DNA of 19,874 nt, from contig DASYRM010000235.1 of assembly GCA_036004405.1 (NCBI GenBank), positions 1 through 19,874 on the forward strand, given 5' to 3'. Source of the stretch: DASYRM01 sp036004405 (GTDB taxonomy: Bacteria; Acidobacteriota; Vicinamibacteria; Vicinamibacterales; UBA2999). Shown in pieces: positions 7,201 through 14,176 of the stretch; position 1 is the stretch's first letter; each line of letters opens with the position of its first letter. The notes beneath the pieces are model-generated. The model was not told where the DNA came from. It ran no database searches and saw only the letters and a list, made by a program, of their open reading frames with translations. The position numbers and the translations under genes are program-made.

Positions 7201-8565
7201 GTAGGTGCCCGAGATGCGGCTCTCGAGACGGGGCAGATTCAGCTGCGGCGGCAGTCGGCGCACGTCCACGCCGTCCAGGCGACCGGCCAGCGCGTAGCGC
7301 ACCGGTTTCGCCGTCGGCTCGATGGTGCCCTTGGCCGTGGCACGTGCGGCGTAGCCCTGGACCGCGCCGTCGATGGTGAGCGTGCGGCGCGCGATGCGGA
7401 CGTTGCCGCGCACCGCGTCCCAGCGGTAGCCCCAGATTGTCGAGCCCGACGATTGCAGGCCGACGGTGCCGGCCAGCGTGTCGAACGACCACGCCCCGTT
7501 GAACGTGAGATCGATGCGGTCGGTGGACGTCAGCCGGCTGGCCAGGGCGCGGTCCTTCAGGATCGGCGCCAGATCGAGGCGGGTGGTCGTGACCTGCCCC
7601 GTAATGCGCTTCGCCGTGTCGGTGAGACGCAGCGACACGTCCGCGTCGATGCCGCCCGCCTGCGGATCGGCGACGCGCGCCTTCACGGCCAGCGCGTCGA
7701 GCGGCCCGCTGGCGTCCACCGTTCCCGACAGCACCAGAGGGCGACCCTCGAGCGCCGGCACCAGCTCGGCGAATTCGGCGAAGTCCAACGGCGCCGGTAC
7801 GGCGTGAACGACGATGGCGGCCGGCTGCCCGGCGGCGGCCGGCTGGTACGAGACGGTCGTGTCGAGCGTGCTGGTGGCGGTGCGCAGGTGCAGCTTCTCA
7901 ATCGTGTGCCGGCCGTTCTGTGCCGTCCAGTGACCCGAGAGCTCTGCGACGCGAAGAGCGGGCTGCGCGGCCTCGAAGGTGGCGCGGCGGATCACGAGGT
8001 CGGTGAGACCGCGAGCGAGCGTGACACCGAAATCGCCGTCGAGGCCGCCGATGCGTGCCGGCCAGCGCGGGCCGCCAGCCGTCGCCGCGGCATCCTCGAT
8101 GAGGACGGAGCCCTGTTCGACGGTGAGCGACGGCAGCTCCACCGGCTGCGCCTGTGCCGAGTCGGTGCGCCGCGGCCGCAGCAGGTTGGCGATGTGCCAT
8201 CCGGCCGCGTCGTGGATCAACACGATCGACGGGCGTGTCAGCGTGATCTCCGGGAACCGCCAGTGACGCGAGAGCAGCTGCCGGACGCTGTAGGTCACGC
8301 GCACGCGCTCGACGCGGACCACCTCGCGGCCGTCCTGCGTGATGCGGACGTTGGTCAGCGTGGCGCCCGACCAGAGGTTTCCGTCGAGACGGCCGATGTT
8401 CAGTTGCCCGTTGAGCAGGCGGGCCGCCTGGCGTTCGCCGAAGCCGCGGGCCCAGTTGCGGAACCACGAGGTTTGCGTGGCGACGAGGGCGCTCGCGACG
8501 AGGAGCACCAGCACCACGAGGGTGCCCCCCACGATCTTCACGGTGCGCCGCGCCCAGCGTTGCAT
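4234..8565 (-). CDS. tamB: TamB-like translocation and assembly module inner-membrane protein
   Basis: 1443-aa envelope-spanning protein; TamB-family (AsmA-like) proteins form a long beta-taco bridge from inner to outer membrane for lipid transport and for insertion of some outer-membrane proteins with TamA. An N-terminal membrane anchor is at about residues 8-30, then a very long repetitive beta-rich region, then the conserved C-terminal TamB (DUF490) domain in roughly the last 350 residues, with VGGTMRDPTVTLSSQPPLD, QTDILSLIVF and the final strand GGIDLVVYFSY. It is longer than E. coli TamB (1259 aa). An in-frame ATG at 8601 lies inside tamA; the ATG at 8565 is preferred because it overlaps the tamA stop as TGATG, which indicates coupled translation. 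It is last in the BON-tamA-tamB operon. Confidence 0.92.
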   Translation of the reverse strand: MQRWARRTVKIVGGTLVVLVLLVASALVATQTSWFRNWARGFGERQAARLLNGQLNIGRLDGNLWSGATLTNVRITQDGREVVRVERVRVTYSVRQLLSRHWRFPEITLTRPSIVLIHDAAGWHIANLLRPRRTDSAQAQPVELPSLTVEQGSVLIEDAAATAGGPRWPARIGGLDGDFGVTLARGLTDLVIRRATFEAAQPALRVAELSGHWTAQNGRHTIEKLHLRTATSTLDTTVSYQPAAAGQPAAIVVHAVPAPLDFAEFAELVPALEGRPLVLSGTVDASGPLDALAVKARVADPQAGGIDADVSLRLTDTAKRITGQVTTTRLDLAPILKDRALASRLTSTDRIDLTFNGAWSFDTLAGTVGLQSSGSTIWGYRWDAVRGNVRIARRTLTIDGAVQGYAARATAKGTIEPTAKPVRYALAGRLDGVDVRRLPPQLNLPRLESRISGTYAVSGAGSRLDASAIFDASTVEGTGVGAGSTGRFSNLDNVLRYGFSGHVDKADVQRWGRALDVQAIQADDYASSFTGRLMADGSGSSLDALVLDASAQLEPSTAFAATFGPADVTAHIANKTLNATYKGTAGGFDVARATGRSDLAGTVSGMVDVQTTLAGLGEPFDLGRLSARGTVSLDPSTIGPLALDAARLEGSLANRVADITAFEAMGPRLSAMASGRLALGDSGQSNLKYNASMTRLSDIGPLVGRMLDGRVLVDGSVTGNRADLVSTGTAAFSGLAVDDSFDALTLNASIEAHLPGLDVRALRADVKADGTLVRVAGREIPQLQATVKYADDRYRFEATANESGRTITASGDLVLLEGGREVTINRASLVTGPATWTLPETAPVRVRYQNGLITLPEAVTFVNNGQELSAQGTFAMTDDVTGQLDVTVSGVNLTELGALLLSPRQLAGTITGDARISGDPATRNIVGNIKLLAGIVDGYAFQSLDTLVNYRNGRAEVAAILIQSPTSRLDATGSIPFSLTKGVLTDQPMTVDVTSAGIDLAVLEAANTGLVNAAGLLVIDAHVKGTGENPQASGLVRVQQGDFTVASTGVHYSNVSVDATLEGQALQITKLLVHDAEGDALQGTGRLQLENRALRDIEFVVTGNDFTVLDNELGKVAVDASLNLYGTISAPKVAGLVRLHSARLEVDQIAERFGSSPYEPETRPNGAAAKPAAKEETSLPLGLNLSIQVPDNLILRGRDIRTNASAAALGDVNLTAGGDFTLRREGSEPPVLIGTITTVRGTYDFQGRRFQVLRDGSITFRGDTPVDPALNVTAERVISGIVAHVTVGGTMRDPTVTLSSQPPLDQTDILSLIVFNQPANRLGQGQATNLGERAAQIAGGFVASPIADTLGRALNVDIFELDPSGDEGEGPTVTIGQQVGERLFVKFRQLFGTRDVSEFQLEYQLTDFLRLQGSIAEGQTSANRSLTRRVERGGIDLVVYFSY

Positions 8566-10634
8566 CAGAACGCCTGTCCCAGGCTGAAGTGCACGCGCCA
8601 CCGGCGGGCCTCGGGCGTGCCATCCACTAGCAGCCCCTCAATTGGATTGAGCTGGTAGCCGAAATCCACCCGAATCGGTCCGATCGGGGTGATGTAGCGC
8701 AGACCGGGTCCGACGTCGTAGCGCATCGCCTTGAAGGCGATGTCCCATGGGCGGATTTCCACGCTGCCCGCGTCGAGAAAGAGCACACCCGCAATCTTGC
8801 CGAACAGCGGCGCGCGTACCTCGGTCGACATCTCGAGCATGCTGTGGCCGCCGATCGGGAGGCCGGTTCCGCTCAGCTCCGAGACCTCAAAGCGACCCCA
8901 GCCGCGCAAGCTGTTCGAGCCGCCGAGGAAGTAGCGTTTGAAGAACGGCACCGGGCAGTGAGGGACCGTAGTGGACATGGTGGACGGGGGGGACGTCGTT
9001 GCGGGAATCAGGGTGTCGAAGCAGACTGTGTCGTCACCGCCGCCGTCGATGGTGCCAATACGCGCGCGGCTGGCCAGGACGCCGAGCCGTCCGAGCGTCT
9101 GGTAGTGCCGCGCCTCGAGCGTGTACTCCACGTATTCGAAGTCTCCGGGTAGCCCGCCACCGGCCCGCTCGGTGTGTGCGTTGAGGATATAGCCGCGCCG
9201 CGCGTCGAGCACGTTGGTCGTTGTGCTGCGTCGATAGTCGAGTGCGATGGCACCCAGCAGACCGCGACCTTCCCCCCTGGGATTGAGCCCCAGTGCAATC
9301 AGCTGCGAACGGACAGTCAGATTGTCGAGAAACTCCGGGGTAATGGTGTAGTCCTCTCGCTCGCCAATGAACGCCACCGAAATCGTGGACTCGCCGCCGC
9401 GCCCCGAGACGGGATTCCGCTGCGTCAGCTCGTAAGTGACGGTGGCCCGGCCGCCGCTGGTATTCAGCTGGAAGGCGGGCTCGTCGGCAAACCATCCCTG
9501 GGCCGAGAAGGTGAGCGACACCTTCGGGCTGAACAGGTACGGCTGCGTGAACGAGGTACGGACGCCGCGATCGAGCGACGACCATTTGCTCTCGACGTTG
9601 AACGTGCGCGCGCCGCCAAGGAAGTTCACGTGCTTCCACTGCGCCTCGCCGCGCACCTTCTCCTCGGATCCGTAGCCGGCTCCGAGACGAATCTGGCGAT
9701 GCTTGGCTTCGGCGACCGTCACGTTCACCGGCACGACGCCGTCCACCACCTGCTCGGTCTCGGGCTTCACCGTGGCGAGCTGGAAGAGGCCGAGGTCGTA
9801 GAGCCGCCGCTGGCTCAATTGAATCGTCGCCAGGCTGAAGCGGTTGCCCGGCTTTACCGCGAGCGTGCGCGTGATGACGTCGTCGCCGACGCTCATGTTG
9901 CCCGCGACCGTCACCGTCCCGTAGCGAGCCATGGCGCCGGTGGACGCCCGCAGCGTCAGGCTGACACGCTTGTCGGCCTCGCGCGTCTCCTCCGTGGACA
10001 CCAGCGCCAGCGGGTAGCCGCGGTCCTGCAGCGCCCGCGTCGCCATCGTCTGCGTCGCCGTGATCTGCGCGCGGTCGGCAATGGCACCGGGCTGCAGCGG
10101 CAGCTGCCGCCGCAGGATTCGCATCTCGCGCGGCGGCACGACGTCGAAGCCCTCGAGCGCCACGCGATCGACGCGCTGCGGCTGCCCTTCGTTGACGGTG
10201 ATGGAAATCCGGATCGCGTCCTGCGTCTTGTTCAGGGTGGCGTCGAACGCCGTCACCTTGGCGTCGGGGTAGCCGCGGTCGACGTAGTACGCCTCGATGC
10301 GGCCGATGTCGGCGTTGAAAACCGCGCGGTCGAAGTAGCGCTTGCGACCCCAGGGCAGCCAGCTGCTGGCGTGCGTGCCGAGCACCGAGGCCACGCGCCC
10401 GGAGCCGAGTTGATCGGCGCCGTGGATCTTCAGGCTGGTGACCTTGATGCGCGGCGGTATCGGACGCGCCACGCTCTTCGGGTCGGGGCGTGGCGGCAGC
10501 GGCGTGGCCGGCTGGGCCTGCGCTCCTGCCGGGGCCTGGGCCTGCGCGGCGGCGGGTCCCGCTCCGAGCGTCCAGAAGAGGAGCGCGGCGGCGACGAGCC
10601 GGGCAGAAGGGCTGGTGAGGCGGGCGCGGCGCAT
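8565..10634 (-). CDS. tamA: TamA/BamA-like Omp85 outer-membrane protein
   Basis: 689-aa outer-membrane barrel of the Omp85 superfamily. Signal peptide at about 1-30 (AAALLFWTLGAGPAAA), an Ala/Pro/Gln linker to about 60, three POTRA-like domains (about 63-139, 144-228 and 233-305; note DRGYPDAKV and DRGYPLALV turns) and a 16-strand-type barrel from about 315 to the end. The L6-loop motif is present as SNSLRGW. The C-terminal strand ends in Phe (VHFSLGQAF), as expected for BAM recognition. Three POTRAs and the adjacent tamB favour TamA over BamA. The frame is open far upstream, but the start is placed at 10634 because that ATG begins the signal peptide and lies 22 nt after the BON stop. No strong Shine-Dalgarno sequence precedes it. 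Confidence 0.9.
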   Translation of the reverse strand: MRRARLTSPSARLVAAALLFWTLGAGPAAAQAQAPAGAQAQPATPLPPRPDPKSVARPIPPRIKVTSLKIHGADQLGSGRVASVLGTHASSWLPWGRKRYFDRAVFNADIGRIEAYYVDRGYPDAKVTAFDATLNKTQDAIRISITVNEGQPQRVDRVALEGFDVVPPREMRILRRQLPLQPGAIADRAQITATQTMATRALQDRGYPLALVSTEETREADKRVSLTLRASTGAMARYGTVTVAGNMSVGDDVITRTLAVKPGNRFSLATIQLSQRRLYDLGLFQLATVKPETEQVVDGVVPVNVTVAEAKHRQIRLGAGYGSEEKVRGEAQWKHVNFLGGARTFNVESKWSSLDRGVRTSFTQPYLFSPKVSLTFSAQGWFADEPAFQLNTSGGRATVTYELTQRNPVSGRGGESTISVAFIGEREDYTITPEFLDNLTVRSQLIALGLNPRGEGRGLLGAIALDYRRSTTTNVLDARRGYILNAHTERAGGGLPGDFEYVEYTLEARHYQTLGRLGVLASRARIGTIDGGGDDTVCFDTLIPATTSPPSTMSTTVPHCPVPFFKRYFLGGSNSLRGWGRFEVSELSGTGLPIGGHSMLEMSTEVRAPLFGKIAGVLFLDAGSVEIRPWDIAFKAMRYDVGPGLRYITPIGPIRVDFGYQLNPIEGLLVDGTPEARRWRVHFSLGQAF

Positions 10635-10656
10635 GGACGATCCGGTCGCGGCGAAA

Positions 10657-10956
10657 TCAGGGCTGTGCGATTGCGAGCTCGGAGCGGACATCGCTGACCC
10701 CGGAGGTCTGGCGCGCCAGCGCGACGGCGCGGTCGCGTTCGGCCGCGGTGCGGACCTGTCCGGAAAGCGTGGCGACACCGTTGGCGGCCGAGACGTTGAT
10801 GTTGCCGGCCGCCACCTGCGGATCGTTGAGCAGCGCCGTGCGAACCCGTGTGGAGATGCCGCCGTCGTCGGTCGCGGGCCGGATGGTCTTGCCGGCACAG
10901 GCCGTCGACAGGATGGCAACGAGCACGAGTGTTGGGATAAGGCTGAGCGTGCGCAT
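10657..10956 (-). CDS. Single-BON-domain lipoprotein
   Basis: 99-aa predicted lipoprotein: basic N-terminus, hydrophobic core and LSTAC with Cys20 as the lipidation site, a short linker, then one BON domain at about residues 31-97 (STRVRTALLNDPQV, INVSAANGVATLSGQV, AERDRAVALARQTSGVSDV). BON domains bind anionic phospholipids and are found in OsmY and in DolP (two BON domains), an outer-membrane lipoprotein that acts on BamA. First gene of the operon with tamA and tamB, so it may play an analogous accessory role for the TAM; that link is inference. GGAGG 6 nt before the ATG supports the start. Confidence 0.88.
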   Translation of the reverse strand: MRTLSLIPTLVLVAILSTACAGKTIRPATDDGGISTRVRTALLNDPQVAAGNINVSAANGVATLSGQVRTAAERDRAVALARQTSGVSDVRSELAIAQP

Positions 10957-10979
10957 GAGGGCCTCCAGCAGCGTTCGCG

Positions 10980-11003
10980 GCTCCAGGTCACCGGTGCTGG
11001 AGC
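10980..11003. promoter_or_regulatory. Inverted repeat GCTCCAG-N10-CTGGAGC in the divergent gap
   Basis: Seven-base perfect arms (10980-10986 and 10997-11003) enclose CACCGGTG, itself a perfect palindrome. It starts 23 nt upstream of the BON start codon, inside the 244-nt gap between the BON-tamA-tamB operon and the divergent double-SnoaL gene. It could be an operator or a leader hairpin. The remaining gap holds a less GC-rich stretch (about 11095-11148) where a promoter for the plus-strand gene is likely, but I see no convincing -35/-10 pair. Confidence 0.4.
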
Positions 11004-11200
11004 AACCCGTATGCCACGCGTATTGTTGCCCGATCGGTGGCTTGGCGGCGGTTTATGCGGATCCCCTGTCCGTTGTCCGTGCCCGAATCCGACGGTTGTT
11101 TCGTATTTACAAACTCAACCGCAGTCTTTCAAACGGACGCGATATGCTCTCCGCCGTCCTCGGGGACCGTCCTCGAGCGCGTACGGGTCAGGAGACGACG

Positions 11201-12103
11201 ATGGACAGATGGGTTGGACACTGCATGACAGCGGGGGCGTTGGTGGCCATGCTAGCCGCTCCGGGCGCGGCTCAAAGCGCGATGAACGCCAAGGAGACGG
11301 CCAACCTCGACTTCGCGCTGAACTGGTGGCGCGAGGCGATTCAGTCGCGGCACATGGAGCTGACGCCGAAGTATCAGGCCGAGACCTACATTCAGCACAA
11401 CATCAACATCCAGACCGGCCGTGAAGGCTTCGTGAAGTTCTTCGGGTCGCTCGGTCCGCCGCAGCCGATTCAGACGACGCTGGCCAACCCGCCGGCCGTC
11501 GCGTTTGCCAAAGGCGACTACGTCGTCATCATCTGGGAGCGCGAGGGGAAGGACCCGGCCGATCCGTCCAAGACCTACAAGTACAACACCTACGATCTGG
11601 TCCGGCTTGGCAACGGCAAGGTGCAGGAGCACTGGGACTGGGCGCTCAAGCAACCGAAGATTCCCTACGGCGGGGCCCCCGACGGCGTGGACTACGACAA
11701 GGTGAAGTTCGACCTCTCGGCGCAGGAGAAGAAGAACCTCGAGATCGCGACCGTCGAGTTCAAGGACATCCTGCAGTACGGCCACGTGGAGCTGGCCGAG
11801 AAGGTGATGGCGACCACCTACATCCAGCACAACCCGAACGTGCCGACCGGCCGCGCCGCGTTCGTCGAGTTCTTCAGCAAGATCCGCAAGCCCGAGCCGA
11901 TCAAGGCCGAGTGGAAGGACAAGCCGGAGATCACCATCGTCAGCGGCTCGTACGTGTTCATGATGTTCAAGCGCGAGCTGATGGATCCGGACGATCCGAA
12001 GAAGACCTATCCGGCGTACTGGTTCGACATGGTGCGCGTGGACAACGGCATGGTGCAGGAGCACTGGGATTCGGCCGTGAAGAACCCCCCGGCCGCGAAG
12101 TAG
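11201..12103 (+). CDS. Secreted protein with two tandem SnoaL-like domains
   Basis: 300-aa exported protein. Signal peptide at about 1-24 (MTAGALVAMLAAPGAA). Two homologous SnoaL/NTF2-like domains follow, at about 31-150 and 175-295. Landmarks repeat with a constant 144-residue offset: YIQHN at 63 and 207, VQEHWD at 141 and 285, and also TGREGFVKFF/TGRAAFVEFF and DPADPSKTY/DPDDPKKTY. This is the predicted SnoaL-like, aldol-condensation-type family found as single domains in many bacteria; no substrate can be assigned. GGAG at 11191-11194, 6 nt before the ATG, decides the start; in-frame codons upstream lack a signal peptide. The TAG stop is the first unit of a G-tract repeat. Confidence 0.87.
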   Translation: MDRWVGHCMTAGALVAMLAAPGAAQSAMNAKETANLDFALNWWREAIQSRHMELTPKYQAETYIQHNINIQTGREGFVKFFGSLGPPQPIQTTLANPPAVAFAKGDYVVIIWEREGKDPADPSKTYKYNTYDLVRLGNGKVQEHWDWALKQPKIPYGGAPDGVDYDKVKFDLSAQEKKNLEIATVEFKDILQYGHVELAEKVMATTYIQHNPNVPTGRAAFVEFFSKIRKPEPIKAEWKDKPEITIVSGSYVFMMFKRELMDPDDPKKTYPAYWFDMVRVDNGMVQEHWDSAVKNPPAAK

Positions 12104-12145
12104 GGCGGGCAGGGCGGGTAAGGCGGGTAAGGCGGGTAGGGCGCG
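12101..12145 (+). repeat. G-tract array after stop codon, second copy
   Basis: Repeated GGGCGGG and GGCGGGTAA units beginning on the stop codon of the double-SnoaL gene, closely similar to the array after alkB (568-619). G-quadruplex potential is weaker here because some tracts are only GG. Confidence 0.65.
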
Positions 12146-12201
12146 TAAGAAGGAAGTCGTTTACCCGCCTCACCGCGCACGTGGTGCGCGGCCCTACCCG
12201 T
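12121..12201. terminator. Nested hairpins between convergent genes
   Basis: AGGCGGGTAA (12121-12130) pairs perfectly with TTACCCGCCT (12161-12170), and CCGCGCAC (12173-12180) with GTGCGCGG (12184-12191). GGGTAGGGC (about 12134-12142) can alternatively pair with GCCCTACCC (12191-12199). These lie between the stops of the double-SnoaL gene and the opposing HD gene and probably end both transcripts. Confidence 0.55.
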
Positions 12202-12210
12202 CTCACCCCC

Positions 12211-12786
12211 CTACAACGATCCTCTCAGTCCGAGCGCGTCGGCCTCGACGCGCAGGAACTGAATCACGTTGGCGACATGGACGTCGAGGGGCAGCCCCAG
12301 CTCCTCGGCGCCGTGCCGCAGGTCGTCGCGCGACACGGCGCGGGCAAACGCCTTGTCCTTCATCCGCTTGATCACGGACGGCGCCTCGAGGTCGAGCACG
12401 CTCTTGGATGGCCGCACCAGCGCGGCGGCGGTGACGAATCCCGCCATCTCGTCGCAGGCAAAGAGCGTCTTTTCGAGCGCGCTCTCGCGCGGCACCCCCG
12501 AGTAGTTTGCGTGCGACAGGATGGCGCGCGTCACCCACTCCGGGTAGCCGCGCCGCTGCAGCTCCTCGACGCCGCGAAACGGGTGATCGTCGAGCGACGG
12601 AAAGCGCTCGTAGTCCATGTCGTGGAGCAGCGCCACGATGCCCCAGGCCACCTCGTCCTCGCCGGCCGAGCGGGCGTAGCCGCGCACCGCGGCTTCGACG
12701 GCAAGCGCGTGCTTGCGCAGGCTCTCGCTCTGCGTCCACTCGGTGAGGAGCGCCCATGCGGCGTCGCGCGACAGTGACGTCGTCAC
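12211..12786 (-). CDS. HD-domain metal-dependent phosphohydrolase-like protein
   Basis: 191-aa cytoplasmic protein. The HD metal site is complete: H26 (RKHALAVE), H55-D56 (ALLHDMDYERFP) and D112 (ACDEM), with a further conserved H92 (ILSHANYSG). This matches a common small HD family, often annotated HDIG or 'hydrolase', for which nucleotide phosphohydrolase activity is expected; the substrate is unknown. The start is GTG; no Shine-Dalgarno sequence is present, but TACGAT lies exactly 8 nt before it on the same strand, consistent with a leaderless transcript. It is divergent from the glycosyltransferase gene across a repeat-filled 104-nt gap. Confidence 0.85.
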   Translation of the reverse strand: MTTSLSRDAAWALLTEWTQSESLRKHALAVEAAVRGYARSAGEDEVAWGIVALLHDMDYERFPSLDDHPFRGVEELQRRGYPEWVTRAILSHANYSGVPRESALEKTLFACDEMAGFVTAAALVRPSKSVLDLEAPSVIKRMKDKAFARAVSRDDLRHGAEELGLPLDVHVANVIQFLRVEADALGLRGSL

Positions 12787-12794
12787 AGCGGGTC

Positions 12795-12800
12795 ATCGTA
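12795..12800 (-). promoter_or_regulatory. Putative -10 (TACGAT) of leaderless HD gene
   Basis: On the minus strand TACGAT is followed by 8 nt and then the GTG start at 12786. The hexamer is identical to the one before the Nudix gene. The region where a -35 would lie is occupied by an arm of a repeat and shows no TTGACA-like sequence. Confidence 0.4.
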
Positions 12801-12815
12801 GCGCACCTCCGCCGG

Positions 12816-12866
12816 GCGGGTCTGACCTGTCCGCCGAAGCGCGAAGGGCGAAGGCGGAAGACCCGC
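12816..12866. repeat. Composite dispersed repeat with nested inverted arms
   Basis: Outer arms GCGGGTCT (12816-12823) and AGACCCGC (12859-12866) enclose the second copy of the 25-nt GAAGCGCGAAG element (12833-12857), whose TCCGCC/GGCGGA ends also pair. AGACCCGCAACTAC (12859-12872) is the reverse complement of bases 626-639 next to the hairpin before the NTF2-like gene. The element fills the divergent gap between two genes and may carry or separate their promoters. Confidence 0.65.
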
Positions 12867-12876
12867 AACTACGAGG

Positions 12877-12882
12877 TACCAT
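12877..12882 (+). promoter_or_regulatory. Putative -10 (TACCAT) of leaderless glycosyltransferase gene
   Basis: TACCAT is followed by 8 nt and the GTG start at 12891. GAGG at 12873-12876 lies too far (14 nt) upstream to act as a Shine-Dalgarno sequence. No clear -35 is visible. Confidence 0.4.
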
Positions 12883-12890
12883 GGCGGTTT

Positions 12891-14156
12891 GTGACGCGCC
12901 GCATCGTCATCACGTGTCTGGGATCGTACGGCGACGTGTTCCCGTACATCGGCGTGGCCAAAGCGCTCCGCGATCGAGGGCATCAGCCCGTCGTTGCGAC
13001 CTCCGCGTCCTACCGGCCCGCCGTCGAACAAGAAGGGATCGCCTTTGCGCCGCTCGGCCCCGACGTGGACCTGCGCAACGAGGCGGCGCTGGCGCGAGTA
13101 ATGGACGCGCGGCGCGGCGGGGAAGTGGTGGTGAAGGAGTTCGTGCTGCCCGCCCTCGACCAGATGTACGAGGAAACGCAGCGCCTGGCGGAGCGCGCCG
13201 ACGTGCTGGTCAGCCACCCGTTGACCTTCTGCACGCCGGCGGTGGCGGCCGCGCGATCCATGCCGTGGCTCGGCACCATCCTCGCGCCGCTGTCGCTCTT
13301 TTCCGATGGCGACTTTCCGGTGCTGCCGGCGCTGCCGGGCCTGGCGCCGGCGATGCGGGCGTGGCCATGGCTGCGGCGGACCGTGATGGGCCTCGTCCGC
13401 CGCGAGACGGCGAAATGGACCGCGCCGCTCGACGCGCTGCGGGCGCGCCACGCCCTGCCGCCGGCGGGCAACCCGCTCATCGAGGGACAGTACTCGCCCC
13501 ACGCGAACCTGGCCCTCTTCTCGCGCGTCATGGCGGAACCGCAGGCCGACTGGCCGCCGCGGACGTGTGTGACCGGCTTCGTGTTCTACAACGGTCCGGG
13601 GGCGCTGCCGGCGGGGCTCGAGTCGTTTCTCGCCGCAGGCGCGCCGCCGGTCGTCTTCACGCTGGGGTCGTCGGCGGTCGGCGCGGCCGGGCGCTTCTAT
13701 CACGAGAGCGCCGAGGCCGCGGCCCGACTCGGCGTGCGAGCGGTGCTGCTGACCGGCGGGTTTGCGGCCAATCGCCCCGCGCGCATCCCCGAGGGCGTGC
13801 TGCTCGTGGACCGCGCGCCGCACCAGCTGCTCTTTCCCCGCGCGCGCGCCGTCGTGCACCAGGGCGGCGCCGGCACCACCGCGCAGGCGCTGCGCGGCGG
13901 GTGTCCGATGCTCGTCGTGCCCCATAGCCACGATCAGCCCGACAACGCCTTTCGCGTGGCGCGCCTCGGCGTGGCGCGGACGCTCTACCCGAAACGCTAC
14001 ACCGCGGCCCGCGCGTCGCAGGAGCTGCGACGGCTGCTCGAGGATCCCTCGTATGCGGAGCGTGCCCGTCAGACCGCCCGCATCGTGGCTGCCGAAGGCG
14101 GCGCCGACGCGGCGGCCGACGCCATCGCCTCGGTCACCATTGCCGCCGTCGCCTGA
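12891..14156 (+). CDS. UGT-type (GT1/GT28-like) glycosyltransferase
   Basis: 421-aa cytosolic glycosyltransferase of the GT-B fold. The N-terminal Rossmann domain opens with RRIVITCLGSYGDVFPYIGVAKALRDRGH, typical of glycosyltransferases acting on lipids, sterols or antibiotics. The C-terminal nucleotide-sugar site is at about residues 305-345: APHQLLFPRARAVVHQGGAG, then TTAQALRGG and the VVPHSHDQPDNAFRV loop, where the D-Q pair binds the sugar. The linker motif VVFTLGSSAVG is also present. The acceptor and sugar cannot be read from the sequence. GTG at 12891 is chosen because it directly begins the first strand and fits a leaderless -10; the long upstream extension of the frame has repeat-derived composition. 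The aldo/keto reductase gene follows 20 nt later. Confidence 0.9.
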   Translation: MTRRIVITCLGSYGDVFPYIGVAKALRDRGHQPVVATSASYRPAVEQEGIAFAPLGPDVDLRNEAALARVMDARRGGEVVVKEFVLPALDQMYEETQRLAERADVLVSHPLTFCTPAVAAARSMPWLGTILAPLSLFSDGDFPVLPALPGLAPAMRAWPWLRRTVMGLVRRETAKWTAPLDALRARHALPPAGNPLIEGQYSPHANLALFSRVMAEPQADWPPRTCVTGFVFYNGPGALPAGLESFLAAGAPPVVFTLGSSAVGAAGRFYHESAEAAARLGVRAVLLTGGFAANRPARIPEGVLLVDRAPHQLLFPRARAVVHQGGAGTTAQALRGGCPMLVVPHSHDQPDNAFRVARLGVARTLYPKRYTAARASQELRRLLEDPSYAERARQTARIVAAEGGADAAADAIASVTIAAVA

Positions 14157-14176
14157 CGAGAGCCAGGAGTTCACTC

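Noticed and set aside
6853..8658. A 601-codon plus-strand frame antisense to tamB
   Set aside because: It has no recognisable domain, has low-complexity Arg/Ala composition, and lies fully within the well-supported tamB gene.
8565..10634. Identification as the essential BamA
   Set aside because: Only three POTRA-like domains are seen (BamA has five) and tamB is translationally coupled, so TamA-like is the better call.
10635..10991. N-terminal extension of the tamA frame up to 10991
   Set aside because: This stretch overlaps the BON lipoprotein gene in another frame and reads as Arg/Pro/Ser-rich sequence; the signal peptide begins at 10634.
10748..11200. Upstream extension of the double-SnoaL frame
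   Set aside because: It is antisense to the BON gene and places the signal peptide internally; the Shine-Dalgarno sequence at 11191 supports ATG 11201.
12104..12201. Possible CRISPR-like array from the repeated GGCGGGTAA units
   Set aside because: Units are only 9-10 nt, contiguous and without spacers; it is a simple tandem G-tract repeat.
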